Shown here: one piece after another, positions 42,782-51,117 of the stretch
Numbering within the stretch: the first letter of the stretch is position 1
Layout of the letters: each line of letters begins with the position of its first letter
Position numbers and translations under genes: made by a program
Notes under the pieces: generated by a model
The model's input: the letters and a program-made list of their open reading frames with translations, nothing else
Told to the model about the DNA's origin: nothing
Databases searched by the model: none
Assembly: GCA_963749145.1 (NCBI GenBank)
Contig: CAVVLN010000002.1
Location: 868,001 to 932,000, forward strand
Reading direction: 5' to 3'
Source of the DNA: JASHPR01 sp963749145
GTDB taxonomy: Bacteria; Actinomycetota; Actinomycetes; Streptosporangiales; Streptosporangiaceae
DNA: 64,000 bases

Positions 42782-43978
42782 CTAGCCGGAGGACTGGGCC
42801 GGCGTGGCCAGCGCCGCCACCGCCGCCGGGCGGCGGTCCATCTGCCGCCACACCGGGAACACGAACGGTGCCAGCGTGGCCAGCGCGTATATGGCGCCGG
42901 CCGCCAGCAGCGCCGGAGGTACCCCGAACGCCGACACGGCCAGGCCGCCCGCCAGGCTGCCGAACGGGATGGCCGCCCAGGCCGACGCGCCGACCGCGCC
43001 GAGCACCCGGGCCTGCAAGTGGCGCGGCACCCGCTCATACTCCACCGCCCCGACGATCGGACTGATCCCGCCCACGCCGAGCCCGGCCACGAAGACCACC
43101 GCCAGCACCGGAGCGACGCTGCTGGCCAGGGCCAGCGCGACGAACCTGGGCGCGCCGCCGGCGAAGAACCCGGCCGCGTAGGTCAGCCGCCGCGGCAGCC
43201 TCGGGCCGAGCCAGGTCACGACCGCGTTGCCCGCGACCGCCCCGAGCCCCATGGCCCCGCCGAGCAGGCCGAGCGCGACCGAGCTGTGCGCGATCTCGTG
43301 CGCCCACACCGGCCACAGCACCGTGCCCCCGGCCTGGTCGACGAAGTTCGTGACCAGGATCATCGCGGCGAGCGCCAGCAGCAGCCGGTCGCCGCGCAGG
43401 TAGCGGAATCCCTCGGCGAGCGAGCGCAGGTAGGCGGTCTCGCCCGGCCGGGCGCGGTCCGGGGGCGGCTGGACCGCCTTCGGCACCAGCGCGGCGACCA
43501 GCAGCGCCGAGGCCGCGAACGTGCCGGCGTCGATCGCGAGCACGCTGACCGCCGAGCTGACCGCGACCAGCACCCCGGCCAGTGGCAGGCCGACCAGGGA
43601 CGCGGCCCGGCTGACCCCGTCGAACAGGCCGGTCGTCCGCTCCAGCGGGGTCCCGGCGACCTCGCTGACGCCGGGGACCATGACGTTGCGGGCGCAGTCG
43701 CCCGCCCCCCGCGCGGCTCCGGCCCCCGCGACCAGGCCCGCGAGCGCCGGCAGCGAGAGCAGGCGGCCGGCCGAGAGCACCGGCACCAGCCCGATGAACA
43801 CCGCGGCGATGGCGTCGGTGCCGACGCTGACCCGCCACGCGCCGAGCCGGTCGACCAGGGGGCCGCCGAAGGCCTGCACGCCCACGTACGGCGCCATCTC
43901 GGCGCACGCCACCAGGCCGGTCAGCGTCGCGCTGCCGGTGCCGGTGAGCACCAGCCACGGCAGCGCGAGGAACGACAT
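42782..43978 (-). CDS. MFS transporter, short at its N-terminus
   Basis: 398 residues. The MFS A-loop region AFGGPLVDRLGAWRVSVGTD and about eleven helices are present. The product starts MSFLALPWLVLTGTGSATL, which in homologues is the middle of helix one; the usual 25-35 preceding residues are absent from every frame upstream (43979-44100 is GC-rich low-complexity sequence). It is either a truncated gene or uses an unusual short start. Substrate unknown. Confidence 0.72.
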   Translation of the reverse strand: MSFLALPWLVLTGTGSATLTGLVACAEMAPYVGVQAFGGPLVDRLGAWRVSVGTDAIAAVFIGLVPVLSAGRLLSLPALAGLVAGAGAARGAGDCARNVMVPGVSEVAGTPLERTTGLFDGVSRAASLVGLPLAGVLVAVSSAVSVLAIDAGTFAASALLVAALVPKAVQPPPDRARPGETAYLRSLAEGFRYLRGDRLLLALAAMILVTNFVDQAGGTVLWPVWAHEIAHSSVALGLLGGAMGLGAVAGNAVVTWLGPRLPRRLTYAAGFFAGGAPRFVALALASSVAPVLAVVFVAGLGVGGISPIVGAVEYERVPRHLQARVLGAVGASAWAAIPFGSLAGGLAVSAFGVPPALLAAGAIYALATLAPFVFPVWRQMDRRPAAVAALATPAQSSG

Positions 43979-44204
43979 CCGGATGCCGAGGGGCCGAGTT
44001 TCGCGGTCCGGCGGAGGCGGGTCCTGGCGGCCCGGCGGAGGTCGGGTCCGTGGCGGCCGCGGACAGAGAAGGACCGGCCGGCCGGGCTGTTCACCGCCGC
44101 GTCATCGCGGCACGATTAACTGGGCCGAGAGGCGGCCGAGAGACTGGGCCGAGGGGTCGGGTGACTGGGCCGCGGGGCGGTCGAGCGGCGGAAGGGCGCC
44201 AGGG

Positions 44205-45323
44205 GTGGAACGTGTGGTGGTGGTCGGCGGCGGAGTGCTGGGCACGATGCACGCGGTGGCGGCGCGCCGGCGCGGGCATGACGTGCTGCAGATCGAGCGG
44301 GAGCCCGAGCCGCGCGGCGCGAGCGTCCGCAACTTCGGGCTGATCTGGGTCAGCGGCCGCGCTCCCGGGCCCGAGCTGAGCCTGGCCCTGCGCGCCCGGG
44401 CGGGCTGGGAGGAACTGGCCGCCGAGGTCCCGGGCACCGGCTTCCGGCCCAACGGGTCGCTCACGGTGGCCGCGAACGACGCCGAGTTGCGGCTGCTCAA
44501 GGAGGCGGCCGCGCGGCCGGACGCCGCCGTCCGCGGCTACGAGCTCATCGACGCCGCCGCGGTCCGGGAGGTCAACCCGGCCCTGCGCGGCGAATTCGCC
44601 GGCGCGCTGCGCTGCCGCCGGGACGCCGCGGTCGAGCCGCGCCGGGTGCTGCCCGCGATCCGCGAGCACCTGCTGGCCGGCCGTGACCGCAGCGCCGGGT
44701 ACCGGTGGCGGCCCGGCCGGGAGGCGGCCGAGGTCGCGCCGCACGCGGTGCGCGACCACACGGGCGAGTGGCACCGCGGCGACCTGGTGGTGGTCTGCCC
44801 CGGCGCCGGGCACACCGGCGTCGCGGGCCCGCACCTGGCCGGCTACCCGCAGCCGCCGGTCCGCCGGGTCCGGCTGCAGATGATGCAGACGCGACCGTTC
44901 GACGGCCGGCTCACCACCTCAGTGGCCGACGGCGACTCGCTGCGCTACTACCCGGCCTTCGACCTGCCCGGCCGCCTGGGGCTGCCACCGCAGGCGCCGG
45001 CCGCCGCCGCGACCGCGGCGCAGCTGCTGCTCGTGCAGCGGCTGGACGGCAGCCTCACGATCGGCGACACGCACTCCTACGCCGAGCCGTTCGCGTTCGA
45101 CGTGCACGAGGACGCCTACGACCACCTGCGGGGCCAGGCCGAGAAGCTGCTCGGCGCGCCGCTGCCCCCGACCGAGCGGCGCTGGGCGGGCGTCTACAGC
45201 CAGGTGACCGGCCCGGAGCTCTATCACCGATCGCAGATCGCGCCGGGCGTCATCCTGGTCACCGGGCCGGGCGGCCGCGGCATGACCTGCGCGCCCGCTA
45301 TCGCCGAGGAGACCTTCCTGTGA
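44205..45323 (+). CDS. FAD-dependent oxidoreductase, TIGR03364 type
   Basis: 372 residues of the DAO family. VERVVVVGGGVLGTMHAVAARRRGHDV is the FAD-binding beta-alpha-beta at the start, ASVRNFGLIWVSGR is typical of TIGR03364, and GPGGRGMTCAPAIAEE ends the protein. This clade is known from association with phosphonatase-like hydrolases and is proposed to oxidise an aminophosphonate, releasing an aldehyde for the hydrolase. Here it overlaps exactly such a hydrolase by four bases (GTGA). The GTG at 44205 is fixed by the FAD motif. Substrate is inferred. Confidence 0.86.
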   Translation: MERVVVVGGGVLGTMHAVAARRRGHDVLQIEREPEPRGASVRNFGLIWVSGRAPGPELSLALRARAGWEELAAEVPGTGFRPNGSLTVAANDAELRLLKEAAARPDAAVRGYELIDAAAVREVNPALRGEFAGALRCRRDAAVEPRRVLPAIREHLLAGRDRSAGYRWRPGREAAEVAPHAVRDHTGEWHRGDLVVVCPGAGHTGVAGPHLAGYPQPPVRRVRLQMMQTRPFDGRLTTSVADGDSLRYYPAFDLPGRLGLPPQAPAAAATAAQLLLVQRLDGSLTIGDTHSYAEPFAFDVHEDAYDHLRGQAEKLLGAPLPPTERRWAGVYSQVTGPELYHRSQIAPGVILVTGPGGRGMTCAPAIAEETFL

Positions 45324-46018
45324 CCACTAGGCCCGAGCCCACGCGCATCACCATCGCCTGCCTGGACATGGCCGGCACCACCGTCGCCGACGACGGCAGC
45401 GTGATCGCCGCGTTCTCCGCCGCGGTCGAGGAGTTCGGCCTGCCCCCGGGCACGGCCGGCTACGACGAGGCGCTGGCCTACGTCCGCGCGACCATGGGCC
45501 AGTCCAAGATCGAGGTATTCCGGCGGATCCTCGGCGCCGAGTCCACCGCGCAGCAGGCGAACGCGGCCTTCGAGGACCACTACGCCCAGTCGGTCCGGGC
45601 CGGGGCCGTCGCCCCGCTGCCGGGCGCGGAGGCGACCTTCGCGGCGCTGCGGGCGGCCGGGATCAAGGTCTGCCTGGCCACCGGGTTCTCCCCGGCGACC
45701 AGACAGACGCTGCTGGACGCGCTGGGCTGGCGGCCGCTGATCGACCTCGCGCTCTCGCCCGCCGACGCCGGCCGCGGCCGCCCCTGGCCCGACATCCCGC
45801 TGACCGCGCTGCTGCGGCTGGGCGGGGGAGCGGTGAGCGAGCTGGCCGTGGCCGGCGACACCGCGAACGACGTGGAGTCCGGGCTGCGGGCCGGGGCCGG
45901 GCTGGTGGCCGGGGTGCTGACCGGGTCGGCCAGCCGCGAGGACCTGGAGCGGGCGCACGCGCCGGTGATCCTCGAGGCGATCGCCGGGCTGCTGCCGCTG
46001 GCCGGCGTGGCGGCCTGA
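45320..46018 (+). CDS. Phosphonatase-like HAD hydrolase, TIGR03351 type
   Basis: 232 residues, HAD fold. The first motif CLDMAGTTVADDGSV matches phosphonatases (nucleophilic Asp, DMAGTTV), and motif two is CLATGFSP, with AVAGDTANDVESGLRAGAG as motif four. TIGR03351 members cleave a C-P bond in a phosphonate aldehyde-type substrate by inference from context. Coupled to the FAD oxidoreductase, giving a two-step oxidise-then-cleave unit. Start GTG overlaps the upstream stop. Whether it has the classical phosphonatase lysine is not clear from sequence alone. Confidence 0.86.
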   Translation: MTTRPEPTRITIACLDMAGTTVADDGSVIAAFSAAVEEFGLPPGTAGYDEALAYVRATMGQSKIEVFRRILGAESTAQQANAAFEDHYAQSVRAGAVAPLPGAEATFAALRAAGIKVCLATGFSPATRQTLLDALGWRPLIDLALSPADAGRGRPWPDIPLTALLRLGGGAVSELAVAGDTANDVESGLRAGAGLVAGVLTGSASREDLERAHAPVILEAIAGLLPLAGVAA

Positions 46019-46033
46019 TCGCCGCCCGGCACC

Positions 46034-47068
46034 TCAGGTCCGGCGGCGGCCGAGCCGCCAGAAGCAGAACCCGGCCAGGGCGAGCGCGAGGGCCAGGAAG
46101 ATCCCGGTCTCGATCCACTGGAGGGGCCAGTAGCGGCTGGCGGGCTCGTAGGTGATGGCCTCCCGGAAGCCGCGGCTTTCCATGCAGGTCGACGGGGAGG
46201 AGGGCTTGAGGCCCGAGAACGCCGCCTGGCAGGGGGCGGGGAGATTGCTGACCGGCTGGCCCGCCGCGTTGATGGCTCCGCTGGAGAGGATCCAGGCGGC
46301 GGGCCGGCCGGGGACGACGGTGGCGGTCAGGTTGCCGAAGTCCAGCTGGGCCGAGTCGATCGTGGCGATCGTCCGGTCGGGCGGGATGAGGTGCGGGCGG
46401 ACCCACAGCGGCATGGCGAGCTGGGCGGCGGCGAAGATGGCCAGGGTGACGGCCATGGCGGGCACGGTACGGCGGATGAGGACGCCGGCTGCGGTGGCGA
46501 GGGCGAAGGCGAACGCCGCGTAGCCGAGCGGGGTGATGCCGTGGGTGGCGAAGGCCAGCGAGCTGAACCGGCCCCCGGCGAAGGGGTTCGCGAGCAAGCC
46601 GGCCGTGCTGAGACCGATGGCCTTGTCGATGGGATCGGCCCACCAGGCGTACATGAGGCTGAGCGCCTCGGTGACGGCCATGGCGGCCAGGCCGATCAGC
46701 GTGAGCTTGACCACCAGCCACCGGGTGCGGGTGACGCTCTGGTTCCAGGCCAGCTGGTAGGTCCCGGTCTCGAACTCGCGGGCGATCAGCGGGGCGCCCC
46801 AGAAGATGCCGATGATCGCGGGCGCGACGAGAATGAGCGCGAGGCCAAGTAGGTACACGATCGGGTAGGGGCTGGTGACGGCCAGCCGGCTGAGGAATGC
46901 GTGGACCGCGGTCGGGCAGCTGCCGCCGTGGCAGCCGGGGATCGTGCTGGCGGCGTACAGGCTGGCCAGGCGCGGCCCGGTGGCCGCCAGCAGGATGGCG
47001 AACGCGGCCAGCGCCGCGGCCGCGGTGACGGCCTGGGCGCGGAACTGGAGCCAGCTGAGCCTGATCAT
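46034..47068 (-). CDS. ABC transporter permease (GntR-linked module)
   Basis: 344 residues with six hydrophobic helices and a large external loop between the last two that contains two cysteines (PAPCQAAF, STCMESRG). IAREFETGTYQLAWNQSVTRTRW is a motif common to ABC-2-type permeases of GntR-linked cassettes. The ATG at 47068 shares its A with the ATPase stop (TGATG). It forms an exporter with the ATPase; substrate unknown. Confidence 0.87.
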   Translation of the reverse strand: MIRLSWLQFRAQAVTAAAALAAFAILLAATGPRLASLYAASTIPGCHGGSCPTAVHAFLSRLAVTSPYPIVYLLGLALILVAPAIIGIFWGAPLIAREFETGTYQLAWNQSVTRTRWLVVKLTLIGLAAMAVTEALSLMYAWWADPIDKAIGLSTAGLLANPFAGGRFSSLAFATHGITPLGYAAFAFALATAAGVLIRRTVPAMAVTLAIFAAAQLAMPLWVRPHLIPPDRTIATIDSAQLDFGNLTATVVPGRPAAWILSSGAINAAGQPVSNLPAPCQAAFSGLKPSSPSTCMESRGFREAITYEPASRYWPLQWIETGIFLALALALAGFCFWRLGRRRT

Positions 47069-47961
47069 CACACCAGTCCTAGCTGCGGCCTGCGGGCCGG
47101 CATCTCGGTCGCCGGGTTCATGTAGGCGAGGACCAGGTCCTCCAGGCTGACCGGCAGCACCGTCCAGGTCGGGTCGTGGACCGGCTCGCCGGTGCGGACC
47201 AGCAGGACGCTCTGCTTGTCGGTCTGGCTTTCCTCGATGACTTCCAGCTCCGCGGGGAGGGTGGCCGGGTCGCGGCGCGGCCCGGACAGCCGGCGGTGCG
47301 CGGCCAGCAGCGCGCTGACCTCGCCGGCGATGCGGACCCGGGAGGCGACGAGCACGACGAGGTAGTCGCAGACCCGCTCCAGGTCGGCGACCAGATGGGA
47401 GGACAGCACGACGCTGGTGCCGTGTTCGGCGACCGCCTCCATCAGGACGCGGAGGAACTCCCGCCGGGCCAGCGGGTCCAGGCTGGCGACCGGCTCGTCG
47501 AGCAGGAGGAGCTCGGGCCGCTTGGCCAGCGCCAGGGTGAGGGAGAGCTGGGCCCGCTGACCGCCGGAGAGAGTCCCGGCCCGCTGCCGCGGATCCAGGT
47601 CAAGCTCCGCGATCCGCCGCTCGGCCAGCTTCTCGTCCCAGCCGGGGTTGAGCCAGGCACCGAGGTGGAGGTGATCGGCGACCCGCATCCTGGCGTAGAC
47701 GGGGTTGTTCTGGGCGACGAAACCGACCCGTCCGAGCTGGCCGGTGCTGCTGGCGGGCGGCGCGCCGAGGACGCTGATGGTGCCCGATGTCGGTGCCAGT
47801 AGCCCGGTGGCCAGGTGCAGCAAGGTGGTCTTGCCCGCGCCGTTGGGGCCGACGAGCCCGACGACGTGGCCTTCGGGGATGGCCAGCGTGCAGTCGCGCA
47901 GCGCCCAGGTCCGCCGGTACTGCTTGCCGAGCCCCCTGGTCTCGATGGCGGCGGTCATCAT
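47068..47961 (-). CDS. ABC transporter ATP-binding protein (GntR-linked module)
   Basis: 297 residues: Walker A GPNGAGKTT, signature LSGGQRAQLSLTLALAKR, Walker B ELLLLDEPVASLDPLAR, switch SSHLVADLE. ATG at 47961 overlaps the GntR stop by four bases, so regulator, ATPase and permease form one operon. YtrA-type GntR genes with ABC exporters often respond to cell wall antibiotics in other bacteria; whether this one does is not shown. Confidence 0.93.
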   Translation of the reverse strand: MMTAAIETRGLGKQYRRTWALRDCTLAIPEGHVVGLVGPNGAGKTTLLHLATGLLAPTSGTISVLGAPPASSTGQLGRVGFVAQNNPVYARMRVADHLHLGAWLNPGWDEKLAERRIAELDLDPRQRAGTLSGGQRAQLSLTLALAKRPELLLLDEPVASLDPLARREFLRVLMEAVAEHGTSVVLSSHLVADLERVCDYLVVLVASRVRIAGEVSALLAAHRRLSGPRRDPATLPAELEVIEESQTDKQSVLLVRTGEPVHDPTWTVLPVSLEDLVLAYMNPATEMPARRPQLGLV

Positions 47962-48350
47962 GCCGCCCCTTCGGCGAAGCAGGCGCGGAACGCGGTGCGG
48001 TAGATCGCCTCGATGTCATCGGGATCCAGGCCTGCCGACCGGGCCGAGCGCAGCCAGTCGGTCATCGCGGTCAGGAACCGGGCCTGCGTGGCCGGGTCGG
48101 TGCCGGACGGCGAGCGGGTGACGAACGTGCCGAGTCCCGGGCGGGCGCGCACCAGCCCTTCCCGTTCCAGCTCGCGGTAGGCCTTGTGCACGGTGTTCGG
48201 GTTGATCACCAGCTTGGCGACCACTTGCTGCGCGGTCGGCAGCTGGTCGCCCGGCTCGAGCATCCCCATCCGCAGGGCCTGGTGAACCTGCTGCACGAGC
48301 TGCACGTAGGTGGCGACGCCCGACGTCTCGTCGAGCTGGAACTCGATCAC
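47958..48350 (-). CDS. GntR family regulator, YtrA type
   Basis: 130 residues: winged helix LVQQVHQALRMGMLEPGDQLPTAQQVVAKLVINPNTVHKAYRELEREGLVRARPGLGTFV, followed by a short C-terminal helical tail rather than a large effector domain, which is the YtrA subfamily layout. GTG start 48350. It heads an operon with an ABC exporter. A 34-base palindrome ends five bases before its start codon, so strong autorepression is likely. Confidence 0.93.
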   Translation of the reverse strand: MIEFQLDETSGVATYVQLVQQVHQALRMGMLEPGDQLPTAQQVVAKLVINPNTVHKAYRELEREGLVRARPGLGTFVTRSPSGTDPATQARFLTAMTDWLRSARSAGLDPDDIEAIYRTAFRACFAEGAA

Positions 48351-48354
48351 GAAT

Positions 48355-48388
48355 CTCTCATTCCACTAAGCCCTTAGTGGAATGAGAG
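48355..48388. promoter_or_regulatory. 34-base perfect palindrome, GntR operator
   Basis: CTCTCATTCCACTAAG (48355-48370) and CTTAGTGGAATGAGAG (48373-48388) match perfectly around two bases. It ends five bases upstream of the GntR start codon, so a bound repressor would block both transcription and ribosome access. The length and perfection are unusual. The same palindrome could also influence the plus-strand lacI side, 300 bases away. Confidence 0.8.
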
Positions 48389-48461
48389 TAGCGCGTTATT
48401 CATGGCCGCGCAAGAGACGAATCAGGCCCCGGGTCCCGAGCGGGCCAGCAGCGCCGTGGCG

Positions 48462-48559
48462 GCCGCCGCCCGCCCGCCGGGCCTGCCGCCCGCCGGGACC
48501 GGCGCCGCCGCCCGCCCGCCGGGTCTGCCGCCCGCCGGGACCGGCGCCGCCGCCCGCCC
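48462..48559 (+). repeat. 42-base tandem repeat in the spacer upstream of the lacI-type gene
   Basis: A unit starting GCCGCCGCCCGCCCGCC occurs at 48462 and 48504 and partly at 48546, period 42. Read in frame with the downstream regulator it would encode AAARPPGLPPAGTG units. An open frame exists from ATG 48402, but it has no ribosome site. The spacer between GntR and the lacI-type gene (48351-48686) holds otherwise only the operator palindrome. Confidence 0.88.
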
Positions 48560-48686
48560 CCGTGACCCGGACTTGCCGTGCCGCGACCGGTCAGGCAAGG
48601 TGAGTGCTCGGCGGTTCACCGCGCCTGCGCGGCGAAAACTCGCCGGGAGCCCGCCGGCGCCCGGCACAGCCTCGCAGAGGACTCTC

Positions 48687-49703
48687 ATGACGACCCACCC
48701 TGACGCGCCTGGCCGCCCGGCCGGCATCCGCGATGTCGCCAAGGCCGCCGGCGTCTCGGTCGCGACGGCGAGCCTGGCCATCAACGGGCAGCCCGGGGTG
48801 GCGGAGGAAACCAGGCGGCGCATCGTGGCCGCGGCCGAGCAGCTCGGCTACCACGCCAACCCCCAGGCGCAGGCGCTGCGGCGGGGACGCACCACCACCT
48901 ACGGCTTCGTGGTGCGCAACTTCGCCAACCCGTTCTTCCTGGAGGTGCTGAGCGGGGCCCAGCAGGTCGCCGCGGACGCCGGGGTGACCCTGGTGGTCCT
49001 GGACTGCCGCTACTCATTGCAGCGCGAGCGCCAGAACGTGCAGGAACTGGCGGCGCAGCGGGTGGCGGGCCTGGCCATCGCGCCGGTCGGGGTCGGCGAG
49101 TCGATCCGCCTCTGGCAGGACCTGCGCCCGGGCGCGCCGGTGGTCGCGCTGAACGCCTCGGCCGACGGCCTGGGCGGCATCTGCCGGGTCTACCCGGACA
49201 ACGAGGCCGCGGTCCGGCTGCCCGCGCGCCGGCTGGCCGAGCTCGGCCACACCTCGGTCGCGTTCCTGTCGGCGCCGCGCCCGCTCATGGCCGACCCGGA
49301 CCGGCTGCGCCATTTCCGGCGGCACGCCCGGGAGCTCGGCCTGCGGCCCCGGGTCATGTACTCGCCGCTCACGATCGCCGACGTGCAGCAGGCCGCGCGG
49401 GCCGTGCTGTCCGGCCCGGACGCGCCGACTGCGATCATCACGAACTCCGACTACACCGCGCACGCGGTGTACAAGGCCGCGCGGGAGCTGTTCCTGCCGG
49501 TCGGCCGGGGCGTCTCGGTCATCGGGCACGACGACCTGCCCACGTCGGAACTGCTCGACCCGCCGCTGGCGACCATCCGGATGGACCAGCGGGCGATGGG
49601 CCGTGCGCTGATGCTGCGGCTGCTGGAACCCGGCCAGGACGGCGATTACGTCGCGGACGTGGAACTGGTCGAGCGGGCCTCGCTGCAGCCGCCGAAAGCC
49701 TAG
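48687..49703 (+). CDS. LacI family transcriptional regulator
   Basis: 338 residues. Helix-turn-helix plus hinge RDVAKAAGVSVATASLAINGQPGVAEETRRRIVAAAEQLGYHANPQAQALR, then a periplasmic-binding-protein-like effector domain (TYGFVVRNFANPFFLEVLSGAQQVAADAG, IGHDDLPTSELLDPPLATIRMD). The ATG at 48687 has AGAGGA 6 bases upstream and begins where homologues do; a longer in-frame reading from 48402 is possible but unsupported. It lies upstream of a solute importer operon and likely controls it through a site at about 49818-49831. Confidence 0.92.
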   Translation: MTTHPDAPGRPAGIRDVAKAAGVSVATASLAINGQPGVAEETRRRIVAAAEQLGYHANPQAQALRRGRTTTYGFVVRNFANPFFLEVLSGAQQVAADAGVTLVVLDCRYSLQRERQNVQELAAQRVAGLAIAPVGVGESIRLWQDLRPGAPVVALNASADGLGGICRVYPDNEAAVRLPARRLAELGHTSVAFLSAPRPLMADPDRLRHFRRHARELGLRPRVMYSPLTIADVQQAARAVLSGPDAPTAIITNSDYTAHAVYKAARELFLPVGRGVSVIGHDDLPTSELLDPPLATIRMDQRAMGRALMLRLLEPGQDGDYVADVELVERASLQPPKA

Positions 49704-49781
49704 CGTCGGGCGCCGTTTACCCCGCTGTCACCTGGCCGGATAGCCGCATTACGGTCGGCTGCGTCAACTCGGTAACGTTCC

Positions 49782-49787
49782 TTGACA
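49782..49787 (+). promoter_or_regulatory. TTGACA, candidate -35 element for the importer operon
   Basis: A consensus TTGACA lies 194 bases before the binding-protein gene. A matching -10 could not be assigned with confidence (closest TACCGA at 49811 is too far). It is upstream of the candidate LacI operator, consistent with repression downstream of the promoter. Confidence 0.35.
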
Positions 49788-49817
49788 CTCGCGCGCTAGC
49801 TGGGCGAGCATACCGAT

Positions 49818-49831
49818 GCTAAACGTTTTAG
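49818..49831. promoter_or_regulatory. Candidate LacI-type operator
   Basis: GCTAAACGTTTTAG has a perfect AAACGTTT core (49821-49828) with flanks that are palindromic apart from one extra T. LacI-family operators typically have a central CG inside such a palindrome. The lacI-type gene is directly upstream and the importer operon directly downstream. Confidence 0.6.
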
Positions 49832-49847
49832 GCATTTCGGGGCCTAT

Positions 49848-49907
49848 GCCGTTTGCCGGGGAGGGTCCGATCACTTCGCCGTTTGCTGGGGAGGGTCCGC
49901 TCACTTC
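49848..49907 (+). repeat. Two 30-base direct repeats upstream of the importer operon
   Basis: Two adjacent units beginning GCCGTTTGC at 49848 and 49878 match at 28 of 30 positions. They lie between the candidate operator and the binding-protein gene, so they may be in the leader of its mRNA. Each includes GGGGAGGG, which resembles a ribosome binding site without a start codon at the right distance. Confidence 0.88.
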
Positions 49908-49980
49908 CTGACATGACTGTGGCACGCGGTCTCCTGGGCGCCGCGGCCACGACTTGGGGAAGTTGACAGGAGGCATTCGC

Positions 49981-51108
49981 GTGAGATCGTCACATCGGTT
50001 TGCGCTCGCGGGGCTGGCGGCGCTGGGGCTGCTGGCCGCGGGCTGCTCGTCGTCGGGCTCGTCGTCGCCGAGTTCGAGCAGCGCTACCAACTGGGCCACG
50101 GTCACCTCGGCTTCCGCCGGCGGCGGCATGGCCAAGCTGGTCGCCGCGGCCCAGAAGGAGGGCACGCTGAACGTGATCGCGCTGCCGCCCACCTGGGCGA
50201 ACTACGGCACGATCATCAGCACCTTCGAGAAGAAGTACGGCATCAAGGTCAACTCCGCCAACCCCGACGGCAGCAGCCAGGACGAGGTGAACGCGGTCAA
50301 GCAGGAGAACGGCACCGCGGCGGCGCCGGACGTCCTGGATATCGGCATGGCGGTCGCGCTGGTGAACACCAACCTGTTCGCCCCGTACGAGGTCAGCACC
50401 TGGTCGGACATCCCGGCCGCGCAGAAGGCGGCGAACGGCCTGTGGGTGCAGGACTACGGCGGCTACATGTCCGTCGGCTACTCGAGCAAGTTCGGCACGA
50501 TCACCTCGCTGAGCCAGCTGCTCGGCCCGAAGTTCAAGGGCGCGGTCGCGCTGAACGGGAACCCGACCGAGGCCAACGCCGCGCTGAACGGCGTGATGAT
50601 GGCCAGCCTGGCCAACGGGGGGAGCGCCAGCAGCATCGCCAAGGGCGTGTCCTTCTTCTCCGAGCTCAAGGCGAAGGGCAACTTCTCCTCGGTGCAGGCC
50701 ACCGGGGCCACGATCAAGGCGGGCACCACCCCGGTCGTGTTCAACTGGGACTACCTGAACCTGCCTAGCTACGTGGGCGTCTCGAACTGGAAGGTGTTCA
50801 TCCCCTCGGACGCGGTCCTCGGCGGCTACTACGCCCAGACCATCAACAAGAACGCGCCGCACCCGGCCGCCGCGCGGCTGTGGGAGGAGTTCCTGTACTC
50901 GCAGGCCGCGGCCGGCGGGCAGAACCTCTGGCTCGAGGGCGGCGCCCGGCCCGTCGAGCAGCAGGCGATGACCTCCAACAACACCATCAACACCGGCGCG
51001 GCCGCCAAGCTGCCGCCGGTGAGCGGCACGCCGGTGTTCCTGAGCCAGTCCCAGGCCACCGACGCCGCGAACTACCTGGACGCGAACTGGGCTAAGGCCG
51101 TGAGCTAG
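49981..51108 (+). CDS. ABC importer solute-binding lipoprotein (first cassette)
   Basis: 375 residues. A signal peptide with lipobox LLAAGCSSS leads to a Ser-rich linker, then an iron/polyamine/phosphonate-type binding domain (ANYGTIISTFEKKYGIKVNSANPDGSSQDEV). GTG at 49981 has CAGGAGG 8 bases upstream. It is about half identical by eye to the binding protein of the second cassette at 58649. Genes for two permeases, an ATPase and a metallophosphoesterase follow. The ligand is likely a phosphonate or phosphoester by context, not proven. Confidence 0.9.
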   Translation: MRSSHRFALAGLAALGLLAAGCSSSGSSSPSSSSATNWATVTSASAGGGMAKLVAAAQKEGTLNVIALPPTWANYGTIISTFEKKYGIKVNSANPDGSSQDEVNAVKQENGTAAAPDVLDIGMAVALVNTNLFAPYEVSTWSDIPAAQKAANGLWVQDYGGYMSVGYSSKFGTITSLSQLLGPKFKGAVALNGNPTEANAALNGVMMASLANGGSASSIAKGVSFFSELKAKGNFSSVQATGATIKAGTTPVVFNWDYLNLPSYVGVSNWKVFIPSDAVLGGYYAQTINKNAPHPAAARLWEEFLYSQAAAGGQNLWLEGGARPVEQQAMTSNNTINTGAAAKLPPVSGTPVFLSQSQATDAANYLDANWAKAVS

Positions 51109-51117
51109 CGAGGGATC

